64,000 bases of DNA from Ruegeria sp. PrR005 (GTDB taxonomy: Bacteria; Pseudomonadota; Alphaproteobacteria; Rhodobacterales; Rhodobacteraceae). Location: NCBI RefSeq assembly GCF_010500245.1, contig NZ_JAAGOX010000054.1, positions 62,001 through 126,000 of the forward strand, read 5' to 3'. This document shows, one piece after another, positions 19,673-28,070 of the stretch (the stretch's first letter is position 1; every line of letters starts with the position of its first letter). The notes under the pieces were generated by a model. The model did not search any database. It saw nothing but the letters and a program-made list of their open reading frames with translations, and was not told the origin of the DNA. A program made the translations under genes and the position numbers.

Positions 19673-21025
19673 CTAGGCCGGCGCGGATACCGCGTCGGCC
19701 ACCGCCTCGACCACGCTGTCGACGGTAAGGGTCAGCAGCGCCTCATCCTCGCATTCGGCCATCACCCGGATCAGCGGTTCGGTGCCCGATTTGCGGATCA
19801 GCAACCGGCCCGAACCCTTGAGCGCCACCTCGGCCTCGGCAATCGCCCGCTGCACCGGCGCCATCTCCAGCGGCGCCTGCCCGGCGGCATAGCGCACGTT
19901 TTTCAACAGTTGCGGCACCGGCGCGAATTGCCGCGCCAGCGCGCTGGCGGGCTGGCCCGAGCGCACCATCTCGGCCAGAAAATGCAGCCCCGCCATCAGC
20001 CCGTCGCCGGTGGTGGCAAAATCACTCATCACGATATGGCCCGATTGCTCGCCGCCCAGGTTGAAACCGCCCTCGCGCATCCGCTCGACCACGTAGCGGT
20101 CGCCAACGGCGGTGCGCTCCAGCCCGATCCCCTGCCCGGCCAGATACCGTTCCAGCCCCAGGTTCGACATCACCGTCGCCACCAGCGCGCCGCCTTTCAG
20201 CTGCCCCTCGGCCGCCCAGCGCGCCGCCAGCAGCGCCATCAGCTGGTCGCCATCAGCGGGGGTGCCGGTCTCGTCGATCACGATCACCCGGTCCGCATCG
20301 CCATCCAGCGCGATACCGACATGGGCGCCATGCGCCACAACCTGCTCGGCCGCCGTTTGCGGATGGGTCGAGCCGCAGCCGCGATTGATATTCAGCCCGT
20401 CGGGCGCGATACCCACAGGGATCACATCGGCGCCCAGTTCCCACAGGATCTCGGGCGCGGCGCGGTGGGCGGCGCCATTGGCGCAATCGACCACCACCTT
20501 GAGCCCGTCGAGCCGCAGATCGCGCGGCAGCGAGGATTTCACCCGCTCGCCATAGCGGAACCGGGCATCATCCACCCTCTTGGCGCGGCCGATATTCTGG
20601 GCCTGCGCCGGGTGCACACCCTCTTCGATCAGCGCCTCGATCTCGATCTCGGCCTGGTCGGACAGCTTGAACCCGTCCGGGCCAAAGAACTTGATGCCGT
20701 TATCCTCGGCCGGGTTGTGGCTGGCCGAGATCATTACCCCAAGATCGGCCCGCATCGAGCGGGTCATCAACCCGACGGCAGGCGTCGGCACCGGCCCCAG
20801 CAGCAGCACATTCATGCCGGTCGAGGTCAGCCCGGCAGTCAGCGCGCTTTCCAGCATATAACCCGACAGGCGGGTGTCCTTGCCAATAACAACCCGGTGC
20901 ACACCGCTGGCGTCGCGGCGGAAATAGCGCCCCACGGCGGCCCCGATCCTCAGCGCCATCTCGGCGGTCATCGGGTGGGTATTGGCGGTGCCCCGCACCC
21001 CGTCGGTTCCGAAAAGCTTGCGCAT
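19673..21025 (-). CDS. glmM: Phosphoglucosamine mutase
   Basis: Interconverts glucosamine-6-phosphate and glucosamine-1-phosphate for UDP-GlcNAc, hence peptidoglycan and lipopolysaccharide. It is 450 residues. The phosphoserine loop [12 protein letters not shown] places the catalytic serine at residue 102. The Mg2+ loop LDGDADR lies near residue 238, the sugar-binding GGEQSGH near 325, and the phosphate-binding [12 protein letters not shown] near 410. The N-terminus [11 protein letters not shown] is characteristic. It follows folP on the same strand, a glmM-folP proximity common in bacteria. Confidence 0.97.
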   Translation of the reverse strand: MRKLFGTDGVRGTANTHPMTAEMALRIGAAVGRYFRRDASGVHRVVIGKDTRLSGYMLESALTAGLTSTGMNVLLLGPVPTPAVGLMTRSMRADLGVMISASHNPAEDNGIKFFGPDGFKLSDQAEIEIEALIEEGVHPAQAQNIGRAKRVDDARFRYGERVKSSLPRDLRLDGLKVVVDCANGAAHRAAPEILWELGADVIPVGIAPDGLNINRGCGSTHPQTAAEQVVAHGAHVGIALDGDADRVIVIDETGTPADGDQLMALLAARWAAEGQLKGGALVATVMSNLGLERYLAGQGIGLERTAVGDRYVVERMREGGFNLGGEQSGHIVMSDFATTGDGLMAGLHFLAEMVRSGQPASALARQFAPVPQLLKNVRYAAGQAPLEMAPVQRAIAEAEVALKGSGRLLIRKSGTEPLIRVMAECEDEALLTLTVDSVVEAVADAVSAPA

Positions 21026-21064
21026 CGCCGCCTCACTGTCGTTCTGATCTTGTAAAGATCAGCT

Positions 21065-22063
21065 TTAACGGACGGCAGCCCACAGACGCAAGGCCTGCGC
21101 GGTTTCGGCCACGTCGTGGACCCGCAATATCTGGACGCCCTGCGCAAGCCCCGCCAATCCAACAGAAATCGAGCCCGGCGCGCGCGCCTGGGCCAGCGGT
21201 TCCTTGCCGATGGTGCCGATGAACCGCTTGCGCGAGACCCCCAACAGGATCGGACAGCCGATGCCGTGGAACAGCGACAGGTTCCGCAAGAGCGTCAGGT
21301 TATGCACCTGTGTCTTGCCGAACCCGATGCCCGGGTCGATCACGATCTGACCGCGCGCCAGACCCGCCGCCGCCAGCCTGTCCACCTGCGCCGACAGGAA
21401 ATCGTAGACGTCGAGCAATACGTTGTCGTAGTGCGGATCCTGCTGCATGGTCGCCGGATCGCCCTGCGCATGCATGATGCAGACCGGTGTGCCGGTGTCG
21501 GCGCAGAGCGGCGCCAGCCCGGCGTCAAAGGTAAACCCCGACACGTCGTTGACCAGGCTCGCACCGGCGGCCAGCGCCGCCTCGGCCACCGCTGCCTTGC
21601 GGGTGTCGATGGAAATCGCAGTGCCGGTTTCGGCCCGGATCGCCTCGATCACCGGCTCGATACGGCGGATTTCCTCGTCGACCGGCACTTCGATGGCGCC
21701 GGGGCGGGTGGACTCTCCGCCAATATCCAGCAGCGAGACGCCCTGCTCCACCATCGCCAGCGCGGCCTGCACGGCGTCGGCCACACCATAGTGCCGCCCG
21801 CCATCCGAGAAACTGTCGGGCGTGACGTTCAGGATACCCATCAGATGCGGGCGGGCCATGTCGAGCCCGGCAATCGCATCGCGCGCCCCGGTCAGCCGCT
21901 CCAGCCATGGCGCGGGAATCCCCGCGACCGGAACGACTTCGATTGCCCCGTCACGGGACAGGTGTTCGGCATGGGTGAACCACAACTCGCCACCACCCAG
22001 CGGCACTGCATCCTTGGGCCGTGCCGCGCCCTGCTGCACCAGCGGTCGGAAATAGTCGCTCAC
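21065..22063 (-). CDS. folP: Dihydropteroate synthase
   Basis: Joins 6-hydroxymethyl-dihydropterin pyrophosphate with p-aminobenzoate; this is the sulfonamide target. The DHPS signatures are MGILNVTPDSFSDGG, LLDIGGESTRPGA, and the C-terminal DPGIGFGKT and LLGVSRKRFIG. At 332 residues it has about 60 extra N-terminal residues before the barrel. The start is GTG 22063, whose GTGA overlaps the folB stop by four bases; longer readings upstream run through folB. It is cotranscribed with folB and probably glmM. Confidence 0.95.
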   Translation of the reverse strand: MSDYFRPLVQQGAARPKDAVPLGGGELWFTHAEHLSRDGAIEVVPVAGIPAPWLERLTGARDAIAGLDMARPHLMGILNVTPDSFSDGGRHYGVADAVQAALAMVEQGVSLLDIGGESTRPGAIEVPVDEEIRRIEPVIEAIRAETGTAISIDTRKAAVAEAALAAGASLVNDVSGFTFDAGLAPLCADTGTPVCIMHAQGDPATMQQDPHYDNVLLDVYDFLSAQVDRLAAAGLARGQIVIDPGIGFGKTQVHNLTLLRNLSLFHGIGCPILLGVSRKRFIGTIGKEPLAQARAPGSISVGLAGLAQGVQILRVHDVAETAQALRLWAAVR

Positions 22064-22980
22064 AGGTCGGCTTGCTCCACCGGCACCGCGCGCAGCGGCA
22101 CGCCGGCTTGGGCAGGCAGCGCCGCGCCGATCACCAGCATTTCGCCCGCCTCGAATGTGGCGGCGAACCAGGCGGCCAACGCCACTGCATCCGAGGGCTT
22201 GGCCGAGGGGCCATCGACCGCGTCCAACACGATCTTGGACGGCGCCCAGACGCAGATCTGGCCGTTCTTCATCGCCCAGTCCAGCTCGGTCCGGGTCGAC
22301 ACCACCTTGCAACGGTGATCCTTCGCCGCCAGCCGCCAGGCATTCTGTTCGATCGCGAGCAGGTCGATCCGCCGTTGGGTCATCGCGTGCCCGGTCTGCG
22401 GCACCGCCAGCGCCGAAGCGCCGACACAGATGATCAGCGGCCGGTCGCGATGTTCCAGCTGGTCGATCCAGCCCTTGAGGTGCCCCGAGTCTATCGCCGC
22501 GTTCGACAGATAGACTAGGCGCGGATGCGGGCGCAGATCCTCGGTCTGGTCCACATGCAGCTTGTCGCGGCCTCGCACGATCTCGACCCCCAGCGCGCCG
22601 GGGCCGCGATCCAGCTTCTCGATGCGGACAAAGGCCCGCACAGCCTGCGGCTCGTGCAGGATCAGTTCCGCTACCCGCTCGGCCAGGGTTTCGAGCAGGT
22701 TCAACCGCTCTTCGGCCAGGGCACGGGCAATCGCCTCGGTCACCCGGTCATAGGACAGGATCCGGTCCACGTCGTCGTCGATGGGGCCGGTCAGAGGCAT
22801 CACCTCGACCACCACGTTGAAACAGATGCGCTGGGTGGTGCCGCGCTCGGCCTGAAAGGCGCCGATCTCGACCTCGACCACATGATCGCGCAGCGAGATA
22901 CGGTCCAGCGGACCGCGCGATGCCGTCGCCTCGGACCGTTCCGAGGGATGGGCAAAGGCGAGGCGGATTTCGGAACTCAT
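22060..22980 (-). CDS. folB: Dihydroneopterin aldolase with a fused C-terminal kinase-like domain
   Basis: Residues about 25-125 are a FolB domain (ISLRDHVVEVEIGAFQAER, ILSYDRVTEAIARAL, LLETLAERVAELIL), which cleaves dihydroneopterin to hydroxymethyl-dihydropterin and glycolaldehyde. FolB is normally about 120 residues; this protein is 306. The extra part (about 150-306) opens with PLIICVGASALA and includes GHAMTQRRIDLLAIEQNA and KPSDAVALAAWFAATFEAGE, a pattern reminiscent of amino-acid-kinase-fold proteins of the MfnE type. That resemblance is my reading, not a search result. It is translationally coupled to folP. Confidence 0.85.
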   Translation of the reverse strand: MSSEIRLAFAHPSERSEATASRGPLDRISLRDHVVEVEIGAFQAERGTTQRICFNVVVEVMPLTGPIDDDVDRILSYDRVTEAIARALAEERLNLLETLAERVAELILHEPQAVRAFVRIEKLDRGPGALGVEIVRGRDKLHVDQTEDLRPHPRLVYLSNAAIDSGHLKGWIDQLEHRDRPLIICVGASALAVPQTGHAMTQRRIDLLAIEQNAWRLAAKDHRCKVVSTRTELDWAMKNGQICVWAPSKIVLDAVDGPSAKPSDAVALAAWFAATFEAGEMLVIGAALPAQAGVPLRAVPVEQADL

Positions 22981-23080
22981 CTGGCGGGCCTTTCCGGGGT
23001 CATGTCAATTTGGCCCTCAATAGGCGCTTTCGCCGTCCATAATATGACGACATACGCCATGCCGGCAACCGAATGCGGCA

Positions 23081-24457
23081 TCAGGTGACGCGAAACCAGC
23101 TTGTCATGCCCGACATGGCGTGGCCCAGCATGTGACAATGCAAAAGCCACTTGCCCGGATTGTCCGCCGCCAGCGCGATCTGCCGGGTTTCGCCCGGCGG
23201 CACCAGCACAGTATCGCGCCAGGGGCCCGGTTCGCCATTTGCCCCGATCAGGCGGAAATGGTGGCCATGCAGATGCATGCCATGGTCGAAACCCGTCTCG
23301 TTGACAAAAGCGATGCGATGCAGGCTGCCGCGCGCGGCGTCGAGGAACGGGGCCTCGGGCCGGTCGGCCCGGCCATTGAGCGCCCAGAACTTGCCCAGTT
23401 GCGCCAGTTCGCGCCCACCCATCTCGGTTTCGCCCAGCAGGGCGCGGTCGAGCCAGCGCATCGCCCCGCCCTGAAGGCGCATCTCATGCAGCGGCGCCGC
23501 CGCAAGATCGCCAATCTCGGGCAGCGGATTGGGCGGCAGCGCCTCGGGCACGCCCCGGCGCGCCTGGGCCGCCTGCCCGCCCACGTCGAACCGGCAGAGG
23601 CCAAAACCGCCGTCGCGTTCGATACTCAGCAGACTGGCCGCCGCGCCGCTCTCGGCGGTGACGTCCACGAACAGGTCGGCCCGCTGCGCCGGGGCCAGCG
23701 AGAAGGCACCGCTGACCACCAGCGGTGCCTCCAACGGCATCCCGTCCAGCGCCACGATCCAGCCCTCCAGTCCGTCCAGCCCGACCTCAAGCACCCGCGC
23801 ATTGGCGGCATTGACCAGCCGCAGACGCAACCGCTCGCCGTTCTTCACCTCGAAAGCCGGGTCAAACCGGCCGTTCACGGTGAACAGGTTGCCAAACCGC
23901 CCGGCATGGCTCAGGTCATGGCCGTTGTCGAAATTCCCGTCGATGGTGGCGGTTTCGGGATCAAGCCGCCAGTCGTCCAGCATCAGCACGATATCGCGGT
24001 CGATATCGGGGGCCTGCGGCTCGCCCACGATCAACGGGCCGTAAAGACCGCGCGCGACCTGCTCCATCGAGCGGTTGTGCGAGTGGTACCAATAGGTACC
24101 GGCATCCGGCACCTGAAAATCATACTCGAAACTGCCGCCCTGCGGCACCGCCTCCTGCGTCAGGCCGGGCACACCGTCCATCGCGTTGTCGATGCGGATG
24201 CCGTGCCAATGCACCGCCGTCGGCTGCGGCAATTTATTGACCAGTCGGCGGGAAACCCTGTCTCCCTGCGCGACCCGGATTTCGGGGCCGGGGGTGCCGC
24301 CGCCATAGCTCCAGATCGCGGTGTCGGGATATCCCTCGGGCGCGATCTGCTGGCGGCTCTCAGCCGCGACCAGCTCGGGCATGGCGGCAAAGGCGCGGCG
24401 CGGCAACAATGCCAACGCGGCGCCGGTCGTCAGAACCTGTCTACGGGTAAGTTTCAT
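23081..24457 (-). CDS. Periplasmic multicopper oxidase, Tat-exported
   Basis: 458 residues. The N-terminus KLTRRQVLTTGAALALLPRR is a twin-arginine signal, fitting export of a folded copper enzyme. The copper ligands are present in order: VHWHGIRID (about 82), YWYHSHNRS (about 124), MHLHGHHFRL (about 399) and LLHCHMLGHAMSGM (about 440). These build the type 1 and trinuclear sites. There is no methionine-rich segment of the CueO/CopA kind, so copper detoxification is not specifically indicated. The natural substrate is unknown; phenolic or metal oxidation are options. It is a single gene with no copper chaperone nearby. Confidence 0.9.
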   Translation of the reverse strand: MKLTRRQVLTTGAALALLPRRAFAAMPELVAAESRQQIAPEGYPDTAIWSYGGGTPGPEIRVAQGDRVSRRLVNKLPQPTAVHWHGIRIDNAMDGVPGLTQEAVPQGGSFEYDFQVPDAGTYWYHSHNRSMEQVARGLYGPLIVGEPQAPDIDRDIVLMLDDWRLDPETATIDGNFDNGHDLSHAGRFGNLFTVNGRFDPAFEVKNGERLRLRLVNAANARVLEVGLDGLEGWIVALDGMPLEAPLVVSGAFSLAPAQRADLFVDVTAESGAAASLLSIERDGGFGLCRFDVGGQAAQARRGVPEALPPNPLPEIGDLAAAPLHEMRLQGGAMRWLDRALLGETEMGGRELAQLGKFWALNGRADRPEAPFLDAARGSLHRIAFVNETGFDHGMHLHGHHFRLIGANGEPGPWRDTVLVPPGETRQIALAADNPGKWLLHCHMLGHAMSGMTSWFRVT

Positions 24458-24550
24458 CGCGGGCCTCCGTGACCCGCAATATAGACGCTCTTGGCACGTC
24501 TTCCAGCATGGCTGCGCGCGGGTGCGTCAATCGGTTCCGAACCGGCCCGA

Positions 24551-25189
24551 TCAGTTACTGGCGGTGCGCTGACCCGGGCTGTAGAACACGTGAACGCCGA
24601 TCTTGGCGGTCTGGGTGAACCGCCGCGACCAGCTGGGGCGCACGGCAGTGGTGTGATAATAGGTGGCGCCGCCCGTCAGCTTTTCGGCCACCCCGTCCAG
24701 CGCCAGCCGGGCCACCTTGGCCACCCGTTCATAAGCGGCCTTCTCGGCGATCACATCCTTGCGCCCGTCACAGGTGTAGGTGAACTGGCATTGGTACTTG
24801 CGACCCGTCCCCTGCTTGATCACACCACAGGGGGTGTCGGGAAAACGTTCGCTCTGGACCCGGTTCAGGATCACTTCGGCAACCGCGAACTGCCCTTTGA
24901 CAGTCTCGCCGCGCGCCTCGAAATAAAGCGCCTCGGCCAGACAGGCCCATTGCTCGCCGCCTTGCGCCTTGGGCTGTTCGTCGATCCAGGTCCGCGAAAA
25001 CGACACCTCGACCGGACCCGCGTCGGGTTGTGGACGGAAGGCGTTCAGATAGTCGCGAAACCGCTTTCCCTTCGGCGCAGATTCAGCAGATTTTGCCACA
25101 GCCTGGCGCTCTGACCCTCGATCCGCCATGGAAATATTCGGCACCGCGATGGCGGCCGACAGCAAGGCTGTCAGTAGAAATCGTTTCAT
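24551..25189 (-). CDS. Secreted cell wall hydrolase, SleB-like (Hydrolase_2)
   Basis: 212 residues with a signal peptide (KRFLLTALLSAAIAVPNISMA). The C-terminal Hydrolase_2 domain is marked by LAEALYFEARGE, VAEVILNRVQSERFP and GATYYHTTAVRP. Relatives include the spore cortex hydrolase SleB and, in non-sporulating Proteobacteria, peptidoglycan glycosylases or amidases of unclear role. The glutamate in the ALYFEARGE motif is the likely catalytic residue. The start at 25189 is preferred because it begins the signal peptide directly. Confidence 0.87.
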   Translation of the reverse strand: MKRFLLTALLSAAIAVPNISMADRGSERQAVAKSAESAPKGKRFRDYLNAFRPQPDAGPVEVSFSRTWIDEQPKAQGGEQWACLAEALYFEARGETVKGQFAVAEVILNRVQSERFPDTPCGVIKQGTGRKYQCQFTYTCDGRKDVIAEKAAYERVAKVARLALDGVAEKLTGGATYYHTTAVRPSWSRRFTQTAKIGVHVFYSPGQRTASN

Positions 25190-25374
25190 ATCCCAAACCC
25201 CACACAAGGCAACCGCGCCGGTTCCTCCCCAGTCGGCGCAGAGGTGCCAATACCTCAGACTTTCGCAAAGGTCCAGTTTTGGAGAATTTGCAAGGGTCTA
25301 TCGCCCGAAAACACAGAGATTTTTCGAACGCTGAATCGGTGCATCACCACTATATCTAGAGGTTGATCGCCAAA

Positions 25375-27915
25375 CTATATACCAAGTTTATCCGAGATTG
25401 CCAATTGCGCCGCAGCCAGGCGCGCGACCGGTACACGGAAGGGGGAACAGGACACATAGTCAAACCCGGCAGCCCTGCAAAAGGCGATTGATTCGGGGTT
25501 GCCGCCATGTTCGCCACAGACTGAAACGGTTACTTCAGGCTTGGCCCGCCGGCCCCGTTCCACCCCCAGTTTCAACAATTCGCCCACGCCATCCTGGTCC
25601 AGCACATGGAACGGATCTTCGGTGAACACCCCTTGCCGGACATAGGCCGACATGAACCGGCCGGCGTCGTCCCGCGACAGGCCATAGGTCATCTGCGTCA
25701 GGTCGTTGGTGCCAAAACTCAGGAACGAGGCGCAATGCGCAATCTCGTCGGCGCGCAGGCAGGCGCGCGGCGTCTCGACCATCACGCCAAGACGATAGTC
25801 GAACTCCTGCCCCCGCTCCGAGGCCACCGCCGCCGCCACCGCATCGATGCGCGCCTTGACCAGTTCCACCTCACGCTTGGCCGACACCAGCGGGATCATC
25901 ACCTCGGCCACCACCGGTTCGCCCTTGCGGCTGGCCTCCAGCGTCGCCTCGAAGATGGCCCGCGCCTGCATGTCGTAGATTTCGGGCACGGTCACGCCCA
26001 GGCGCACGCCGCGCAGCCCCAGCATGGGGTTGTACTCGCTCATCGCCTCGACCCGGCGGGTCACGTCGCTGACCGGAATATCCAGCGCCTCTGCCAGCTC
26101 GCGCTGACCGGCGCGCGTGGTGGGAAGGAACTCGTGCAGCGGCGGATCGAACAGGCGGATACAGACCGGCTTGCCCTCCATGATGCGGAAGAGCTGCACA
26201 AAATCCTCGCGCTGCATCGGCAACAGCCGCTCCAGCACGGCCTTGCGCCCCGCAGGCGTGGCGGCAAAGATCATCTCGCGCATCACCGTCAGCCTGCCCG
26301 GTTCAAAGAACATGTGCTCGGTCCGGCACAGCCCGATCCCCTGCGCATCAAAGTTGCGCGCAGTCTGCGCATCGGCAGGCGTGTCGGCATTGGCACGGAT
26401 GCCGATATCGCGCTCGGCATCGGCCCAGGCCATCAGCGTCTGGAAACTGTCGTCCAGCGCCGCTTCCATCATCGCGGGCTCGCCCGCCAGCACCTGGCCG
26501 GTGCTGCCGTCGATGGTCAGGATGTCGCCGGTACGAAACACCCGCCCGTCGGGCGCCTTGATCATCCGCGTCTTGGTCTGGAATTCCATGTCCGAGGCGC
26601 CAACGATACACGGCAGGCCCAGACCGCGCCCGATCACCGCCGCATGGCTGGTCATGCCGCCCCGCTCGGTCAGTACCGCCACGGCGGCATGCATGCCGCG
26701 CACATCCTCGGGCGAGGTCTCGCGCCGCACCAGAACGCAGGGTTCCCCCCGCGCGGCGCTGGCCTGCGCCTCGGCCGCGGTGAACACGATCTTGCCCGTG
26801 GCAGCCCCCGGGCTGGCGGCGATGCCAGTGGTCAGCACATCGCGCTTGGCCTGCGGGTGCACCTGCCGGTGCAACAGCTCGTTGATCGAATGCGGGTCGA
26901 TCCGCATCACCGCCTCTTGCGGCGGAATGATGCCGTCCTCGGCCAGCCGCACCGCGATCCGCAGGGCCGCACGCGCACTGCGCGGCACCCGGACGCCGTC
27001 GAGAATATGCACATGGCCGTTCTCGATCACGAACTCGACCTGCATCTCCTCGCGCAGTTTTTCACGCATCAGCGCCGCATGCGTCTTGAGCGCGGCAAAG
27101 GCCTCGGGCGCCACATCCTCAAGCGAGACACCGCGTGGATCCTTTTCGAGATAAAGCGCCTCGGCCCCTGCCCCCAGCGCGTCGCGCCCCTGGCTCTGGC
27201 TCAGGTAACGGCCGGTGATCTGCGGCAGCCCGGTGGCGGGCTCCACCAGTTGCAGCACGCCCGAGCCGCATTCGCCCTGGCCGACGCCCGGGATCATCTC
27301 CTGCACAACAAGGCCCAGCCCTGCATCGGCGGGCGCGCCCTTGGCCTGACGCAACAGCCGGGCCGAGGTGCCATCCCAGGCGCGCGCCATCGAGCGCAGC
27401 ACAGCAGCCAGCTGTTCACCCGGATCCTGCGGGAAACTCTCGTCGGTCTCGTCCTCATAGGCGCGCAAGCTCTGGCGCAGCCCCTCGCGGCCATCGGCCT
27501 CGATCTCGTCAAAAACATCCGGATCCAGCCGCGCCACGTGAATGGCAAAGGTCTGGACAAAGCGCAGATAAAGCGCCGCCGCCGCCTCGGCCCCCATCTT
27601 GTCGCTGAGTTCAACAAAACGGGCATCGTTCATGCCGATGTTCAGCACCGCGCCGGGCCCGCCCCAATCGGGATCCTCGGAGCTGGGCCGCACGCACAGC
27701 AGCGCGGTCGGTTCGAACTGGCTGACGATGGCGGCGATATCGGGCAGTTGCCCCCGCGCGATGTCATGCACCGCCGAAAAGGAGAGCGCCACGGTGCGTG
27801 GCACCGGCAGGTCGAGCCGCACCAGCCGTTGCAGGCATTTCGCCCGCCCGCCATGGGTGGCGGTTGCCACCGGTGCGATGGCGGTGATCAACGTCGTGTT
27901 CGGATTATTCTGCAC
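25375..27915 (-). CDS. ppdK: Pyruvate, phosphate dikinase (short form)
   Basis: Interconverts pyruvate, ATP and phosphate with phosphoenolpyruvate, AMP and PPi. It has an N-terminal ATP-grasp region, the swivelling histidine domain with GGMTSHAAVIGRGLGLPCIV (about residues 425-445), and a C-terminal PEP-binding barrel (GIGLCRTEHMFFE, EYNPMLGLRG, FLSFGTNDLTQ, catalytic cysteine in SVCGEHGG). At 846 residues it is slightly shorter than the usual 870-900. The N-terminus replaces the usual GGKGANL-like turn with HGGRAKCLQRL. The catalytic residues of the C-terminal half are intact. It lies 155 bases downstream of glyS on the same strand, with a degenerate repeat copy between. Confidence 0.9.
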   Translation of the reverse strand: MQNNPNTTLITAIAPVATATHGGRAKCLQRLVRLDLPVPRTVALSFSAVHDIARGQLPDIAAIVSQFEPTALLCVRPSSEDPDWGGPGAVLNIGMNDARFVELSDKMGAEAAAALYLRFVQTFAIHVARLDPDVFDEIEADGREGLRQSLRAYEDETDESFPQDPGEQLAAVLRSMARAWDGTSARLLRQAKGAPADAGLGLVVQEMIPGVGQGECGSGVLQLVEPATGLPQITGRYLSQSQGRDALGAGAEALYLEKDPRGVSLEDVAPEAFAALKTHAALMREKLREEMQVEFVIENGHVHILDGVRVPRSARAALRIAVRLAEDGIIPPQEAVMRIDPHSINELLHRQVHPQAKRDVLTTGIAASPGAATGKIVFTAAEAQASAARGEPCVLVRRETSPEDVRGMHAAVAVLTERGGMTSHAAVIGRGLGLPCIVGASDMEFQTKTRMIKAPDGRVFRTGDILTIDGSTGQVLAGEPAMMEAALDDSFQTLMAWADAERDIGIRANADTPADAQTARNFDAQGIGLCRTEHMFFEPGRLTVMREMIFAATPAGRKAVLERLLPMQREDFVQLFRIMEGKPVCIRLFDPPLHEFLPTTRAGQRELAEALDIPVSDVTRRVEAMSEYNPMLGLRGVRLGVTVPEIYDMQARAIFEATLEASRKGEPVVAEVMIPLVSAKREVELVKARIDAVAAAVASERGQEFDYRLGVMVETPRACLRADEIAHCASFLSFGTNDLTQMTYGLSRDDAGRFMSAYVRQGVFTEDPFHVLDQDGVGELLKLGVERGRRAKPEVTVSVCGEHGGNPESIAFCRAAGFDYVSCSPFRVPVARLAAAQLAISDKLGI

Positions 27916-28000
27916 TGCGGCACCTTTTGGTTTGGGTGCAGAATAAGGGCGTTTGGGGCTGGCGCAAGCGCCATGTGCGCACAGGCGGCACCTGCGGCAG

Positions 28001-28054
28001 CCGGGGAAATGAGTATTTGTTACCAGAAAGAAGCAGCAGGGGGCGCCCGCCCGG
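28001..28054 (-). repeat. Dispersed intergenic repeat, copy 4 (degenerate)
   Basis: Between the glyS stop and the ppdK start. The plus strand keeps GAGTATTT and ACCAGAAAGAAGC plus a GC-rich tail GGGGGCGCCC, but the closing hairpin is disrupted. It is a decayed relative of copies 1 and 5. Confidence 0.55.
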
Positions 28055-28070
28055 CACCCGCCCGCCTAGT

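Noticed and set aside
22064-22312. N-terminal extension of FolP into folB
   Set aside because: It would overlap 250 bases of folB in another frame. The GTGA overlap gives a natural coupled start at 22063.
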